Shown: one piece after another, positions 1 through 12,120 of the stretch
How the letters are laid out: the number at the start of each line of letters is the position of its first letter
How positions within the stretch are numbered: the first letter of the stretch is position 1
NCBI GenBank assembly: GCA_003508835.1
Contig: PUFA01000003.1
Coordinates: forward strand, 7,727,501-7,791,500
Direction: 5' to 3'
Origin: Eonycteris spelaea
Lineage: Eukaryota > Chordata > Mammalia > Chiroptera > Pteropodidae
Length of the DNA stretch: 64,000 nucleotides
The notes under the pieces: generated by a model
The model's input: only the letters and a program-made list of their open reading frames with translations
The model's database searches: none
Told to the model about the DNA's origin: nothing
Program-made: the position numbers and the translations under genes

Positions 1-1955
1 GTTAAAAAAAAAACTTCATAGTGAAGGTCAAATCCAAGCCTTGAATGATTTAAGAAAAAAAAAAGTCTATTTTTAAATGAATGAAATTTGAAATAATAAG
101 ATTTCTATTTCTGTGTTTGTATTGTTTTACACACACTTACATTTTCAAAGCTACTTTTCATTAATTTTTATCAACTTGTCTTCTTTTGCTTTATGCAAAC
201 TTTATAATGCAGATATTATATTTAGCAATAGAATCTATAGATGGATACCAGAGAGAAAGTTATTTTTTTGTTCTTAAATTAAGATCCTATTCTTATACTG
301 TGAATAGTCACTATTATGATCTATTTTAAACAATCCATTAAAATGTATACAGGGCTATAAAAAAAAATCTAGTTTGTCCCCATGTAAACATTGATCAGAA
401 GAAATGAAATCAACATTCAAACCCTTTGGTTTTGCTTTATGTAGAATATGGTTTTCTGGAGTGTTCTCAGGACGATATTTGAGTGGTACTGTAGAAAGAC
501 GCGGAGCTTCTCAGCAGGGTTGAAAAGCAGTAAATAATAATATGGGTTTGAGGGGCAGGGATGACATTTGAAAGGACAGTGAGGTGCACACTTCACAGAC
601 CAAATAGAATTTCTTCGGTTTAATGATTTTTTTTTTTTGTACCCTGAAAGACACTTACAAAGTTGCTTTAGACCTCACAGTCCCAAGGGCAAGACAGAAC
701 TTAACTCTGCAGATCTGTAATGTGACGTGCAATTAATGCTCTATGAGCCGTTTGCCAGAAAAGAGTTCAATGGTCATCAGTTAAAACACTGTGATGATAA
801 TTTCAATTACTAGCTAATTTCTAGATTTGAGAATATACTTTATTTTTTAAGTATGATTACATTCCTTTCTGAGTCCTCATATGAGCTGAGAGTGAAAATC
901 TTTGGTGCTTGACTATTCAACAGGCACATTCTTCTATCAGAAAACAATAAAAGAAGGGAACGACTGAACAGGAAATATGATTTTTTAGGAGTGCTGTTTG
1001 GAAAGAGGAGCCCATTTTCAAAAGGGATGTACTGGCAATCTAGCAAATAACTGACCTAATAAATTAGTAGAGGCTTTATTACATATTACATTTCATCAAG
1101 AATGAATCACTGAGGTCATACTTTAAACAAAGCTGTCAAGTTATAAAAAGACTCTTTCAAGGAAACCCAGCACAAAGAAATCTAAAAGGCATGCTATTTT
1201 ATTGCTTTGATCCTTTAGACCTCAGTGGCACCAACCTGCTGGAATAGCATCGGGGTGGACAGGACAGGTGTCTGTAGAGGTATGGAAAGTTAGGTCAAGC
1301 TATGGAACTTAAACCCAAATTCAACACATTCTAAAATTTTGAGGAAGTAGAAAGATGAAAGGACACATTATATTGTGTCAGCTTTGTTTCTTAATTGTTT
1401 GTGTTTTGCTTTGGTGTGACCACATTAATGAATGAACTTGCCTTAGAAAAAAAAGGCAAACTTCCTAAGGGTGAGGACTGATTAACATCTCTCCAAGAGA
1501 CCAGTAGAGTGATCTGAATATAGGTCCTTAACACATTCTTGTCGGTGGTGATAAAAATTAACCCATTTAAACCAAGAAGATTTCTGTTCCAATAACTATC
1601 CAGTTGACTACGTAGAGAGCAAATGGGGGATTATCAGGGATCAGTTCAGTAGCTCTGGTGCTTTTCTCTCCCAATGTAGTGAATGGGTTTGAAGTTCATC
1701 GTTATTTGAAGTCTTTTGCCCTGAAGTTTTCTGAGAGTAAGTTAATAGGCATATCCAGTGAGAACACAAAGAGCAGAGTGATGCACCAGAACTTTTTCCT
1801 CCCACATTTCCTTCTTTTTGAATATTACCATGTGCTGCTGTCCTGGGATTCACTTTAGAATCAGCAAAGATGAAAAGTAGACACAGAGCTGACAAACATA
1901 CCACTTCCAGATCAATCTTCACAGTTCTCTAAGTGAGGTGTAATCACTGTAAATC
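1..1955. other. Unique AT-rich sequence
   Basis: I see no gene, no recognisable transposon and no RNA gene here. The open frames in this stretch are short, begin at arbitrary ATGs and lack coding-like codon use. Short A and T runs are the only low-complexity elements. It is best read as intronic or intergenic sequence. Confidence 0.5.
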
Positions 1956-1976
1956 TTTTTTTTTTTTTTTTTTTTT
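1956..1976 (+). repeat. Poly(T) run of 21
   Basis: An uninterrupted run of 21 T is followed directly by GCAG. On the minus strand it reads as poly(A), which could be the tail of a very old retroposed element, but no element is recognisable next to it. The T-run plus CAG also resembles a splice acceptor. The sequence after it has no supporting open frame or donor, so I treat it as a simple repeat. Confidence 0.85.
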
Positions 1977-3430
1977 GCAGTTGATTTATATTGTAATTAA
2001 GGGAGAGAAGCGCACACACAGGCCAAAAGTGGAAAAGTAGCACACATTTTTCATGGAAAGTTTCACCCCCGTAAGTCAGAACACAAGAGAGTATTAGAAA
2101 AAACATTACAAAGAACTAATCATGCTCACTGACATGATATGGGAGAATGCTAAATCATCTGTGTTTTCTGTTTAAATGTATATATTTCAGTTGATTAAAA
2201 AAGCACATGGTGAATTGATCTTGCAGCTTATAAAAGCAATATTTCAGCTTCGGTGTTTTTTATTCTTTTTTTTAATCAAATTATCTCCCAAAGCATTTTG
2301 ACTGAAGTTTATTAACAAGGTAATGCAGCTATTAATGCTTTGCGGTGCACTCTTGCAAAGTTAAGTAAGAGACATGACTTTTCCTATGCATACTGATCAT
2401 ACCTTCTAAGGTCTAAAAGAACTAAAGATTGCATAGCTGAGTGGTTTTGAAGAAAAAAATTGTTACTTTGTCTTTTTTTATGCAATGTTATTAGATTTTT
2501 GGCGGGGGAGCATTCATAAGAAACATTATATTGCTAGATTTTAACTGGTATTTCAAATATTATCAGACTTCTGGAAAAGTAACTTAGAAATTCAGAGAGA
2601 CCAAAACAGCTGCACGCCTTTGTGCTGGGATGGGGGAGACTGGAAGAATCAAGAACCCTAGGTGGATAACCAGACCGCCTCTCAGCAAATACAGTGTTGT
2701 CATTTATAGTAACCAGGAAAATAACACATCTTGACCACATATCAAATGATGAAGAGAAAGTGATGTTTTATTTTAACATAGTAACATTTAAAAGGACAAC
2801 TAACCCTAAACCAACATATTCTAAGAGAGGAAATTATTTCAAGAGTCCTAACCAGTAAGCAAAAAAAGTTCTCTGTGAATCCCTCACTGAACAAATGATC
2901 AAGCTCTGTGATCTTGCTAGATTCCTGGGGAAAATAATCTGTGGGTAATAACAGGCCCTATTTTTTCTTCAAGGAAACAGGCTTTTCTACCTAGAATTCA
3001 ATGTCAGAAGTAACCTTTCCTCAAATTGTTCCTGTGAATAAAACTGGATACTACTTCATTTTCGTATTCCCATATTTATTGCTAAATTAATTAACATAAA
3101 TTCAATCCCATGTGTGCTTTTCCTTCTCAAAGTACAATGTTTTCTCTGAGAAAAAACAAAATGTTCTGTGCTCAAAAATTTGGTAACCAAAGCACAATAG
3201 CATATTAAATAGTCTCAGATAGTTTGAAATTAAAAAAAAGAAAAAAAATCCGCTAGAGGTTTTAATATCCAGCATTTCAGAAATTTATTGTCCACTTCAT
3301 CTTTTATCTGGCAGCACCTATTAAGGTCCCAAAGGATATACTTTGGAAAAACTGTATTGGTCACAAAATAATTAAATTAAAATGAGACCTGTGCTTAACA
3401 TTTTGACTCTTGTACGGACAGTGTAAATTA
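1977..3430. other. Unique sequence, possible conserved non-coding block near 2150-2420
   Basis: There is no recognised repeat. The part around 2150-2420 is complex, not repeat-like, and rich in TAAT/ATTA and TTGATT-type motifs of the kind found in developmental enhancers. That is an impression from composition only. Conservation cannot be judged from a single sequence. Confidence 0.25.
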
Positions 3431-3990
3431 TCTTTCTCTTTCATTCATTCACTCGACAAGCACCTATCTGCATTTGTTATATCCAAGGCATCCCCTTATG
3501 GTTCAGTGGCAAATATTGTGGTCAGACGTCGAAAAGCAGTACACATTTTTCAGTAAAGGTTCTAGTCACTGCCCCTTACACTCCCCACCCCAAGTCAGAG
3601 TACAAAATGCAGTTTGGCCTCAAGGAATGTAGAAAGAATAGTTTATCATGACACAGAATGTGACATGGCCACAGATGAGTGGTGGTTTTCAGGAGGGAAA
3701 TACCATTTCTAGCTATGAATTCAGTGAAATCGCATTAAAAAGATACCCTATAAATTAGACCTTGAAAGATGAGGCAGGAGACCGAAAAACAAAGGATCTA
3801 CTTAGGGACCACTGAATAAATTAGAGTTCCTGGGGATACTAGATGATAAAACCAAAGGGGTAAATTGGATCTGTATTACTGAGGGTCTTCAATGGTACAC
3901 GGAGGGTTCAGACTTTATTCAAGGAGAAATGGAGGAACGCTGAAATTCATGAACATGGAAATGGCAAATCAAGGCTAACTAATGATGGAG
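3430..3990 (+). repeat. Old interspersed repeat-like sequence, family not named
   Basis: The segment opens with CATTCATTCACT and runs into text typical of a diffuse ancient mammalian repeat. That repeat's consensus reads roughly 'ageing size-of-store, then AAAGATGAG and GGAGAAATGGAGG' in similar order. Similar text recurs at 4560-4930, 38200-38560, 41640-42060 and 58430-60400. I recognise the style but cannot assign a family name, and the boundaries are soft. Confidence 0.3.
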
Positions 3991-4559
3991 TATAAGCTTC
4001 ACATGGGTAAGACATGTACTTTATCTTGTATATATGTGACCTCACATAATGAGTGGCATATGTGGTCTTTGATTAAAAAACTGTTGATTTACTAATGGGT
4101 GCAATTTCAAGGTAAAATTAAACACACAGTCACTAATAAGCACAAATGAATGTTGAAGACACAGGTAATTATTATCCTTCACAGTAAACATTATCTTGAA
4201 AGAGTTGTGAGCTACAGATGTCAGGTTTTTTTTTAATGTATATATTAAACACAATTTAAATCAAGATTATGAATTTTTTAGGATAAACATGTATAATGAG
4301 CCAGTGATTTCTAGACATTTTAAAACCTAGGATGCCCAACTGTGTTTTTTCCCTTCCTTACCTCTTGCTCCTTACCTCTTTTCCTTCCTCTATTCACATA
4401 TTTCTTATTTCCTCAACTCTTTATTAAACGCTTATGTTCAAGGCATCAAGGCCCTCAATAATTTTATTTCTAACAGTTTTAACTGCTAATGTATTTATAT
4501 AGAATGCAAAGGCTGTGAAGCTCATGAGAACACAGAGCAGTAAACCAATCCATGCCATA

Positions 4560-4930
4560 AATTGTCCTAGTCATGAGGGTAGAAATATAACGAAGGGGAT
4601 AGTCTATTCCATGAGAGGCTAATTGTAGACTTTTGGAGTTGGGGAAAGTTTTATGTAAGAGGTGGCTATAGACAGTTCTTCCAGGAGAGGAGGGAGCTTT
4701 CACAAAGGCACAGTATTTTTAGTGGCATGGAGCCTGGTCAGAATTCTAAGTGGTTCTATTCAGCCTGATCGTAGAATGTGAGGAAAGTGTGGCTAGAGAT
4801 AGAGTTGGAAAGGTAGACAGAAAGTAGATGGCGATAGATCTTGCAAGCCAAGACTGTCTGTGATGGGGACTCATACCATGATGGGCCCATTTTAAAGGAT
4901 CATGATGACAGTAGTGCATTTTTAATTGTG
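4560..4930 (+). repeat. Old interspersed repeat-like sequence, same family as 3430-3990
   Basis: Short signatures such as AGTGTGGCTAGAGATAGAG, then GATCTTGCAAGCCAAG, then AAAGGATCATGATGAC follow in the same order as in the consensus I remember. That order is 'gtggctggag', 'gggccttgtaggcc', 'aaaggatcactctgg'. Divergence is high. The purine-rich strand bias is the other mark of this family. Confidence 0.4.
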
Positions 4931-5344
4931 ATGTGGCTATGATATAAAATTTAATTGCAGCAAGCCCCAAGAGAACTTACATATCCTACTCTAAAGGTTT
5001 TCTTTTCCCCAAGGTGTTTTTATAACTCTTGATTAAGAATCATATTAAAAACTTTATAGCTATGTCAGAAAGTTTCTTGCTCCTAATTTGAAACAAAAAT
5101 AGTATTAATCAAATTAATCATTCATTTTATCATCATTCTTGGCTCTGAATTTAAAACTCTAATCCATACAAATGCAGGAGAATTAGCATTCCTCATACAT
5201 GCTTGAAAGTTTATGCTGTGGATTCTAAAGATGGTTCCCAAGCTGTTATTAGTGGCGTAGGCATAATTAGACTTCACAATGACTGGTAAATTGTTTGCTT
5301 AAATAAGTTTAGAATGTTAAACTGTTATGTTACTTCACAATCTC

Positions 5345-5480
5345 ATATGAGTTTTTTGTTGTATATAATTTGTTCATCAGAGATATTGGTCTATAGTTTT
5401 CTTTTATTGCAGCACCCTTATCTGGTTTTGGTGTCAGAGTAGTGCTGGCTTTATAAAATGAGTTTGGAACTATTCCAAAA
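5345..5480 (-). mobile_element. L1 fragment (antisense ORF2 scrap)
   Basis: The text around TTCATCAGAGATATTGGTCT, followed by TGGTTTTGGTGTCAGAGTAG and TGGCTTTATAAAATGAGTT, is the complement of a well-known stretch of the L1 ORF2 reverse-transcriptase region. It is about 130 bases, heavily diverged and non-functional. Neither a 5' nor a 3' L1 end is visible. Confidence 0.75.
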
Positions 5481-8400
5481 CCCTACCACGCATCTCTCTC
5501 GAATCTCCACTATCCAAAGAAGCCTCAATTTTCTTTAATGGTAAACTTGAAATCAACTCCGTCTCAGCTACCACCTTTCCTTTCCCCCTGAATTACTTAT
5601 CACGATCTTCTCATGCCTTTATGAACTTGCACATGATTTTAAATTCAACTAGGACAACTTTCTTATACTCATCTTCTACAAGATGCCTCCTTGTTGCCAG
5701 GAGTTCATGGAAATTTTGGTGCATGCATTGGTTTAATTAATCTGTGAACAGTCTCATGCCTTTCCCAAAACTTGTGTGAATTCCTGTCCCCTCTAGCTTT
5801 AATGTACTGAATTAGTTCTATTTGTGGATCATTTCACTACACTGGGTATCATATTCCTACGCCTCACTAGGTCAACTCAGCCACTGAACTTAGTTCCTTT
5901 CCTTAATTTCCACAATAAAGAACACACTGAAATTTTTATGTATGGTAGCAGAAATTACTAAGGGATGAGGGAAGGTAGATGGTGGCAGATTACACCATTA
6001 TAATAATACAAGTACTCATTAGACATCTTTTATTTTCCCCCCTCAAAGTTATTCTTAGCTATTTCTACCAACTGGGGCTCTGGCCTTCTACCATATTGTT
6101 TCACTTTTTCACTCTGCCCCTGAGGAATTCTCTGTTATTCACCACACACGGAAATTCAGTAATTAATTATAAGTTTTGTGTATCATTCTCTCTTCTTTCT
6201 TGTGTATCCTGCTTAAGTTGTCTATCGAGATGTTTTGCTAATAAAAAATGGCCCCTGCTCAAAGAAATTTGGCACTTTCTCTTATGCTGATTTCTTCATC
6301 TTAAACTCAGAAAACTAAAAAGGAGAAATGTGTGTTTGAAATCATTACAATTTAAAAAATATTACTGATATTGTGGTGAAAATATATGACAAACATTATT
6401 TGTCATCCAATAGAGATTGAGAAAAATCAAATGTATTTGAATATACCTGCAATTCATAGCTGAAAATAATTTATTTAAAACTTTTATCTTAGAAAACTAT
6501 ATTTTCTTTGAAAGAGCAGGATAAGTCTATTTTTATCTATAAATGAATGAAAAAAATCAGAGTTGATGAAAAATCAGGGCAATTGGTAAACATGAAAATA
6601 TAATTCAGCTTAATGATTTTATGACCTGATCTCTTCACAAATGAAAATCAAAATGAAAATACAACTAATATAAGGCTGCAACAAGGTGAGTGAGATCAGT
6701 ATTCGTTAGTTTATGCAAAAATATGTCATAGGACCACTGTAATAAAGTGGAAAACCGGTCATTATATTGTATAAGATATCTGAGCAAAACATGAAGGGCT
6801 TCTTAATTAAAGAATGTTTCATAGGTTTCATATACATTAGAAAGGTAACTGGTACTACTTTGCACAAGGTCACAAAACTTATCTGCAGCAAGTCGGAGTT
6901 GATTTTAATAAAATAAATATAACATTTAATGATATAAGTAGAAATGTAATAGTTGCTGCAATTTACAAAAAAATAGCTAAAGATTTTAGAAATACATGGT
7001 CTGCATAATTTGGATTTAGGAATATTTAAGTCTTTGTGTAAGTAAAAGAATTGAAAATGTACTCAGTATTATCAAATTATTAAATAAAACTTCAAAGTTG
7101 CAAATTAAAAACAGACATGAGTTTCCATAATCGATATTCTTATAAATAATTAAAGTTATATGTATTAGTAACTATTAGTAACTACATTTCTTGTTTTATA
7201 CTTAAAATCTTCAGAGATTATTTACAAATATAACAAAACTCATTTTTGAGATATTATTTAAAAGAATTTAAATTTTATTATGGAATAAAAATGTTTTGCT
7301 CTATGGCATGTATCTGAAAGTATCATTTTAAAAAAATTTTTGTAGAATATAATTGTTCCTTAGTTCTGAAAGATGTCTAACTAATATACCTAAAAGCAGC
7401 TCTTAATAAAATGATTTACTTTACTGTGTTGTTGCTTTAGCTTCTTTGTAAAGCAAGCAGCTTTTATTTTGTTTTATATATTTTTGTTGTTTCTTTTGTG
7501 GGACAATTGTGTTTCTACATACTACAGTTTTATTTGTTTTATCAAAATAAAAAAGTAGTCTGAGAAGCTAGATTTATTGAGATGACCAGTAGCAATTGCT
7601 CTACAATCCAGTCATAGATTTATTCTTTTTATTTGGGTATTACCTATGTTAATGTATGCTTGAAGGCAATTTGCTGATATACAATGACTGAAATTATTCT
7701 GCCTTGTGGGGTAACCTGGGGATATCATGGAACCATATCTTAACAGTTTAATTGATCACCTTCCATATTTTCTGTATCTATCAATTGGCTTAGCTAGTAA
7801 AGCCACAGTGGTAATGGGCTTTAGCTCAAAACTACAGACTTGATTTCTTTAGGCAATGAATCATATTTCTTATAGAAAATAAAATCTTATGTTATATTAC
7901 AGATTTCATCAATATCTTGGGTGATTTGTCCTGCAAATTCAGTCTATGTGTGTCTTGCCATTGGCAAACTAGCTTATCTTATTTAATAAGACAGACAGAT
8001 ATTTATCCCATTCCTGAACTCGTCTTTGTTACTCAAAAAAATAATTGGTCTCCTGATCCAAATTAAATATGATGAACAGAATGCCCTTATAGAAATGTTA
8101 AATTTAATAGCAAAAGAATTGAGGAGCCTTTTATAGCTCATACACTCTAGATACTTTTCCTTCTTTTGTAAAACAATGCAGTGACATAATTTTTCAATGT
8201 TAATTTATGCAGCCTCAAAAGTCTTTTTGCAGTGGGCTTCCTTATTTTGACATTCTGAATTTTTTGTTATTTTATATTTACTCATAAATAATGAGCTCAT
8301 GAATAAATCCAATTGATGTCTTTTTTATATTGAAATTTCTAGATTTTAATTATGTTTTCTTTTATATATACCTCACGACTTTTTGGTTTTATACAATTTC

Positions 8401-9380
8401 TTGATTTTTTTCTAGCCTTAAAAGCAGCTGAAACCAGGAAAATTAATACACAAGTGATATCCCAAATACTATTTTAAAAAATAAATTGTCCTCTACATGT
8501 CTAAAAAAATCCACTGCCTCCAGGGCATGTCTTGGAAGAAATAAAAATAAAGAGATTTCTTCAAATATGTTAAACTGAATCTGATACTGTTCTTAACATT
8601 GCCCTGATTTATTTGTCTATTAATTATTGGATTATTTCCTGAATACTATCTCAGATAACCCTTTTATGAAGCTTCCCATTTTATTCATCAAACATTTATA
8701 GAGAATCTATTGAAATGTATGTCCCTTAAAAGTGCTCTAAAGCATTTAATGCTTAATAAGCCATGAGCCCTGTCCGCAACGATTTTAGAAACTTTTGAGA
8801 AAGATATGTATATATCATGTATGTGTGCATGTCTGTATATATGTATATACGTGTTTTAGGTATATATCATGTAAATTTCATATGTACATATTTGACAAGT
8901 ATGTCAAACAATATGCATTCCACACTGTATCTGGCACTAGTGAGAATATAAAACTGAAAATGGCATTGTTTCCGGGTCCTAATCTATCTGGTGAAAGAAA
9001 TCCAAGATGGTAAGCTTTAATAAAACAATTGTCATGATAGAGGTATGAACAATCTCTGAATTTACAGAGGCAAGAAAAAATATTCACACTCTTTACAATA
9101 TAATAGATTTGAGGGCACCAGAGAGAATTAGGAGCAGTAATGGAGATGCCTGCAAAAGAACAAGAAGTGGTATCGGACAATGTCCAGGAGGGAAAGGGAC
9201 ATATCTGTCTTTGCTACCCTATCCCTTTCATCTAACTCTGTAGTAATTTAAATAATATTTGTTTAACAAGAAAGAAAGGAAAGAAGAAAAAGAACAGTGG
9301 TGGACAGTGGTGTTTTGTTGAATTCCTAAATCAGGATATGTAGACAGGGAAAAGAGATATCTATATTAGAAACCAAGGCC
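5481..9380. other. Mostly unique AT-rich sequence with small low-complexity patches
   Basis: I recognise no gene and no clear transposon. A mildly C/T-rich part at 5480-6290 could be a very old L2-type remnant, but I cannot anchor it. From 8805 to 8890 there is a TA/TG/CA-rich low-complexity patch with repeated GTATATAT. From 9265 to 9295 there is a short GAAA-type purine patch. Confidence 0.4.
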
Positions 9381-9389
9381 ACAACCAGT

Positions 9390-10010
9390 TAAAGAAAAGT
9401 CTTGTCCTTTGCACTCCGTTATTATCTCTCAAATACCTTCTACATCTCCAACGACATTACATTATTTGAGGCGACTAGGTGTCCAAACTGAACTACTTAC
9501 TGCAAGAGCATCCTAAATCATTCACCTCGCCTCCAGTCATGAAACATACACTCACTATTCATCTACCTTCTACTTTCCACATACCACCCAAATAAATTTG
9601 TCTCAAACTCAAATGTTATTACTTCCTTCTCTTTCTTTATATTCATCAATTCCACTTCCTTCCTCCCATTCAATATCATCAGGATAAAGTCCGAGCTTCT
9701 TTTCATGGCACAATACTTACACTTATCTGCAGCAATAGCCCAGTTGCATTCTATGTGAGTCACATGGACATAGTTCCAATAATGTGGAAGGTTCTTTCAG
9801 GTCTAGATCTCACTACTTGTCTTTTGTCGGAAAGTCTTCCCACCTCTTTGCCCTGTCACTGCATTTATTACACTATATTAACATTACCTCTTGTCTTCCT
9901 ATCATAGACTAGATTTTTCTTAAGATCAGAAACTTAATTTGGTTCATTTTTATATCTACGATGCCTACACAGATATTTGATATTTACTGAATTAATGAAA
10001 ATTTTATATT
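9390..10010 (+). mobile_element. L2 LINE fragment
   Basis: Characteristic L2 phrases occur in order: a lipid-like 'CCAAACTGAACTACTT' phrase, 'CAGGATAAAGTCCGAGCTTC', then 'CACTGCATTTATTACACTAT', and a terminal part around 'TAGACTAGATTTTTCTTAAG' leading to 'TATTTACTGAATTAATG'. L2 is an ancient CR1-like LINE that was active before the radiation of placental mammals. This copy carries many mutations and codes for nothing. Confidence 0.75.
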
Positions 10011-10941
10011 TTTTCATACATATATACAAATAGATATATGTAATCCCAGATACTTGCCATGTTTAGGATTTTCAGGATTTTTAGAAACAATCTGTCTCTC
10101 TGCACCTGGTAAATTCATTATCTGTTTCACTTAGCTGTTATAATTTGTCATTTGAATTTGCTGATTGGTTTCTATTCATATTTTTTTTAGTGTTCCAAAA
10201 TACCTTTTGGTCAATAAGAATTTATGTTTTCATTATCTCAAGGTTTCAGTTAATAGGTGTTACTTAACTACTAATATAGCTTTTATTCTCTTTTCTAATA
10301 AAAAGCTTATATTACCATTTTTCCCTGAGTATCTTTCTTTGATCCATTTCCCAGCCATCAGAGTCCACTCTTTCTTCATTTACTAGATGATCTAATCTAA
10401 TTTCTCTCCTGATATATATACCTTGTACTAACTTACACATTTTTTCCCCTTTTGTTTTGGCTGAAAAGAGACTTTGGTCTCTTTTCTATATATTTCTTAT
10501 AATTTTAAGTGCATTTGGTGGATTTTTGAAAATTTTAAATTATGTAAATTTTATACAAAACTCAGAAATACGGTAAAATGTTTTATGTAATAACGATTTA
10601 AGTCTGGATAATATGTCATACCATATAATAGTTAAACAGGCACTTAGTTTAATAGATGCCATGAATGTGGCATGTTTTCTATAATAAGTCAACAAGATAC
10701 AAAATAAAATGCCAAATTTTAGGCTTTTTACAAAAAAATCATTTTGGCTCTTCTCCCCACTAATAATACAACAACTAAAACCATTGCTCTAAATAACTGG
10801 CCCTGAGAAGGCTTAAAGAAAAATAATGACACATTGCGTAGTAACACGCTAATGCTCCAGGTCAAGTTCATAAATTAAAATTCCAGACATTTTCAAATGC
10901 CTAAATAAAAAGCATAAGTCATTTTCAGGCAAATATACTCT

Positions 10942-10963
10942 GCAATTGAAAGAAATATACCTC

Positions 10964-11002
<39 letters not shown>

Positions 11003-11051
11003 GCACACAAGCAATTGAAAAGAAACACATCTCAAAAACACACACACACAT
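10942..11051 (+). repeat. (CA)n microsatellite with duplicated flank
   Basis: A pure CA run spans about 10965-11000. The bases in front of it (GCAATTGAAAGAAATATAC from 10942) recur after it at 11011 as GCAATTGAAAAGAAACACAT and lead into a second, shorter CA run at 11039-11050. The period is about 69 bases. A local duplication of the flank plus microsatellite, followed by divergence, explains this. Confidence 0.9.
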
Positions 11052-11934
11052 ATACAAAAACAATCGGTGACAGTTGCAGACACTGATGACCACCATTTTA
11101 CAATTTTTTTTCCTCATGTTTTTTGTTACACAGTACTTTCTTAATCTGTCTCCTAACTCTTGGTTTTCTCATCTTTCCCCTTTGATGTATAACATGCTTC
11201 TCGCCAGCTAGACCTAGGAAGCTAAGTTAGTTGCCTTCATTCCTCTAATTTTCTTTTTTTCATTAACTTCCTCAAATTCATCCTCTTTGATGCCTTCACA
11301 ATCTGACCACAAAATATATAAGAGCCCTTCTTGGTCATCCATGTGCCCCTCAGTATTTCAGTTGCTTAGAGGATACCTCTATACAGGTCCCTACTCTCTT
11401 ATTAAGCTATGTATAATCTAAATAGGACTGTTGGTTGAAGTAAGGTCTTTATCAATTCTCCTTTCTTCTTATTTTGGTTACCCTTAGCTCCAAAGCTTAG
11501 AATCATACAGTTGTTTTCCTCCATTTCACCCTAATGAGTCCATGTTTTAATAGTCAGTGCCTGAAATGTCCATCATTTCCCCTTCTCTATTTCCTTTGCT
11601 GCTACTCTAGTATACTAGCTTATCATTGTAGACTTACCTTTTTTTAGTATAGTAGCTTCTTGGCTCCATTCCCCAAATATTTTCATTGTAAATCTAGGCT
11701 AGTTAGCTTTTTAGCATGTTAATTGTGTACTATAACTCTCTTAAAATGACTATTCACTATTAGCTGTATTCGCTTGTTCCTTTGCCTAACTTTCCTTGTC
11801 TTCCACAATAGATCCACAAAATATAAGCATAGAACGTGCCTGAGTGCTCTCTCTCTGATCTGCATGTCTCTATCCATCTCTATCTCTCATCCAAACTTGA
11901 GGACTCTGCAGCAGCGTATTTCCTTTGCCACAGA
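11052..11934. other. C/T-rich non-genic stretch, possible faint L2
   Basis: The sequence is pyrimidine-rich on the plus strand, with phrases such as 'CCTTCACAATCTGACC' and 'GTATTTCAGTTGCTTAGA' that recall the middle of L2. I could not follow a consistent alignment, so an L2 assignment is only a possibility. No coding or RNA gene is visible. Confidence 0.3.
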
Positions 11935-12120
11935 ATGGATTGAGAATCAGAAAAAACGAGATCTAAACCTGGCTCTCCCATTCCATGCTGTGTTGCAGGG
12001 ATGGATCCGTTCAGCTCTTTGAGAGTTCATTTATCTTATTTTTAAAGTGGGCATAATAAAAATCCTCCTTCCCAGAACCCAGAATTCTTTGTGGTAGCTA
12101 AATTAAAATAAACACAAATT
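11935..12120 (+). mobile_element. MIR SINE
   Basis: The order of short signatures matches the tRNA-derived MIR consensus: GAATCAGAAAAAACGAGATC and AAACCTGGCTCTCCCATTC. These are followed by a 'TCATTTATCTTATTTTTAAAG-TGGG' block (consensus 'cctcatctgtaaaatgggg') and by 'ATAATAAAAATCC'. It is an ancient, inactive SINE. Confidence 0.65.

Noticed and set aside
1956..1980. T21 followed by GCAG as a splice acceptor
   Set aside because: There is no open frame, donor or coding signal downstream. A poly(T) slippage tract explains it.
5979..6290. 103-codon plus-strand frame
   Set aside because: The frame is hydrophobic and pyrimidine-driven, without start context, splice framing or recognisable domain.
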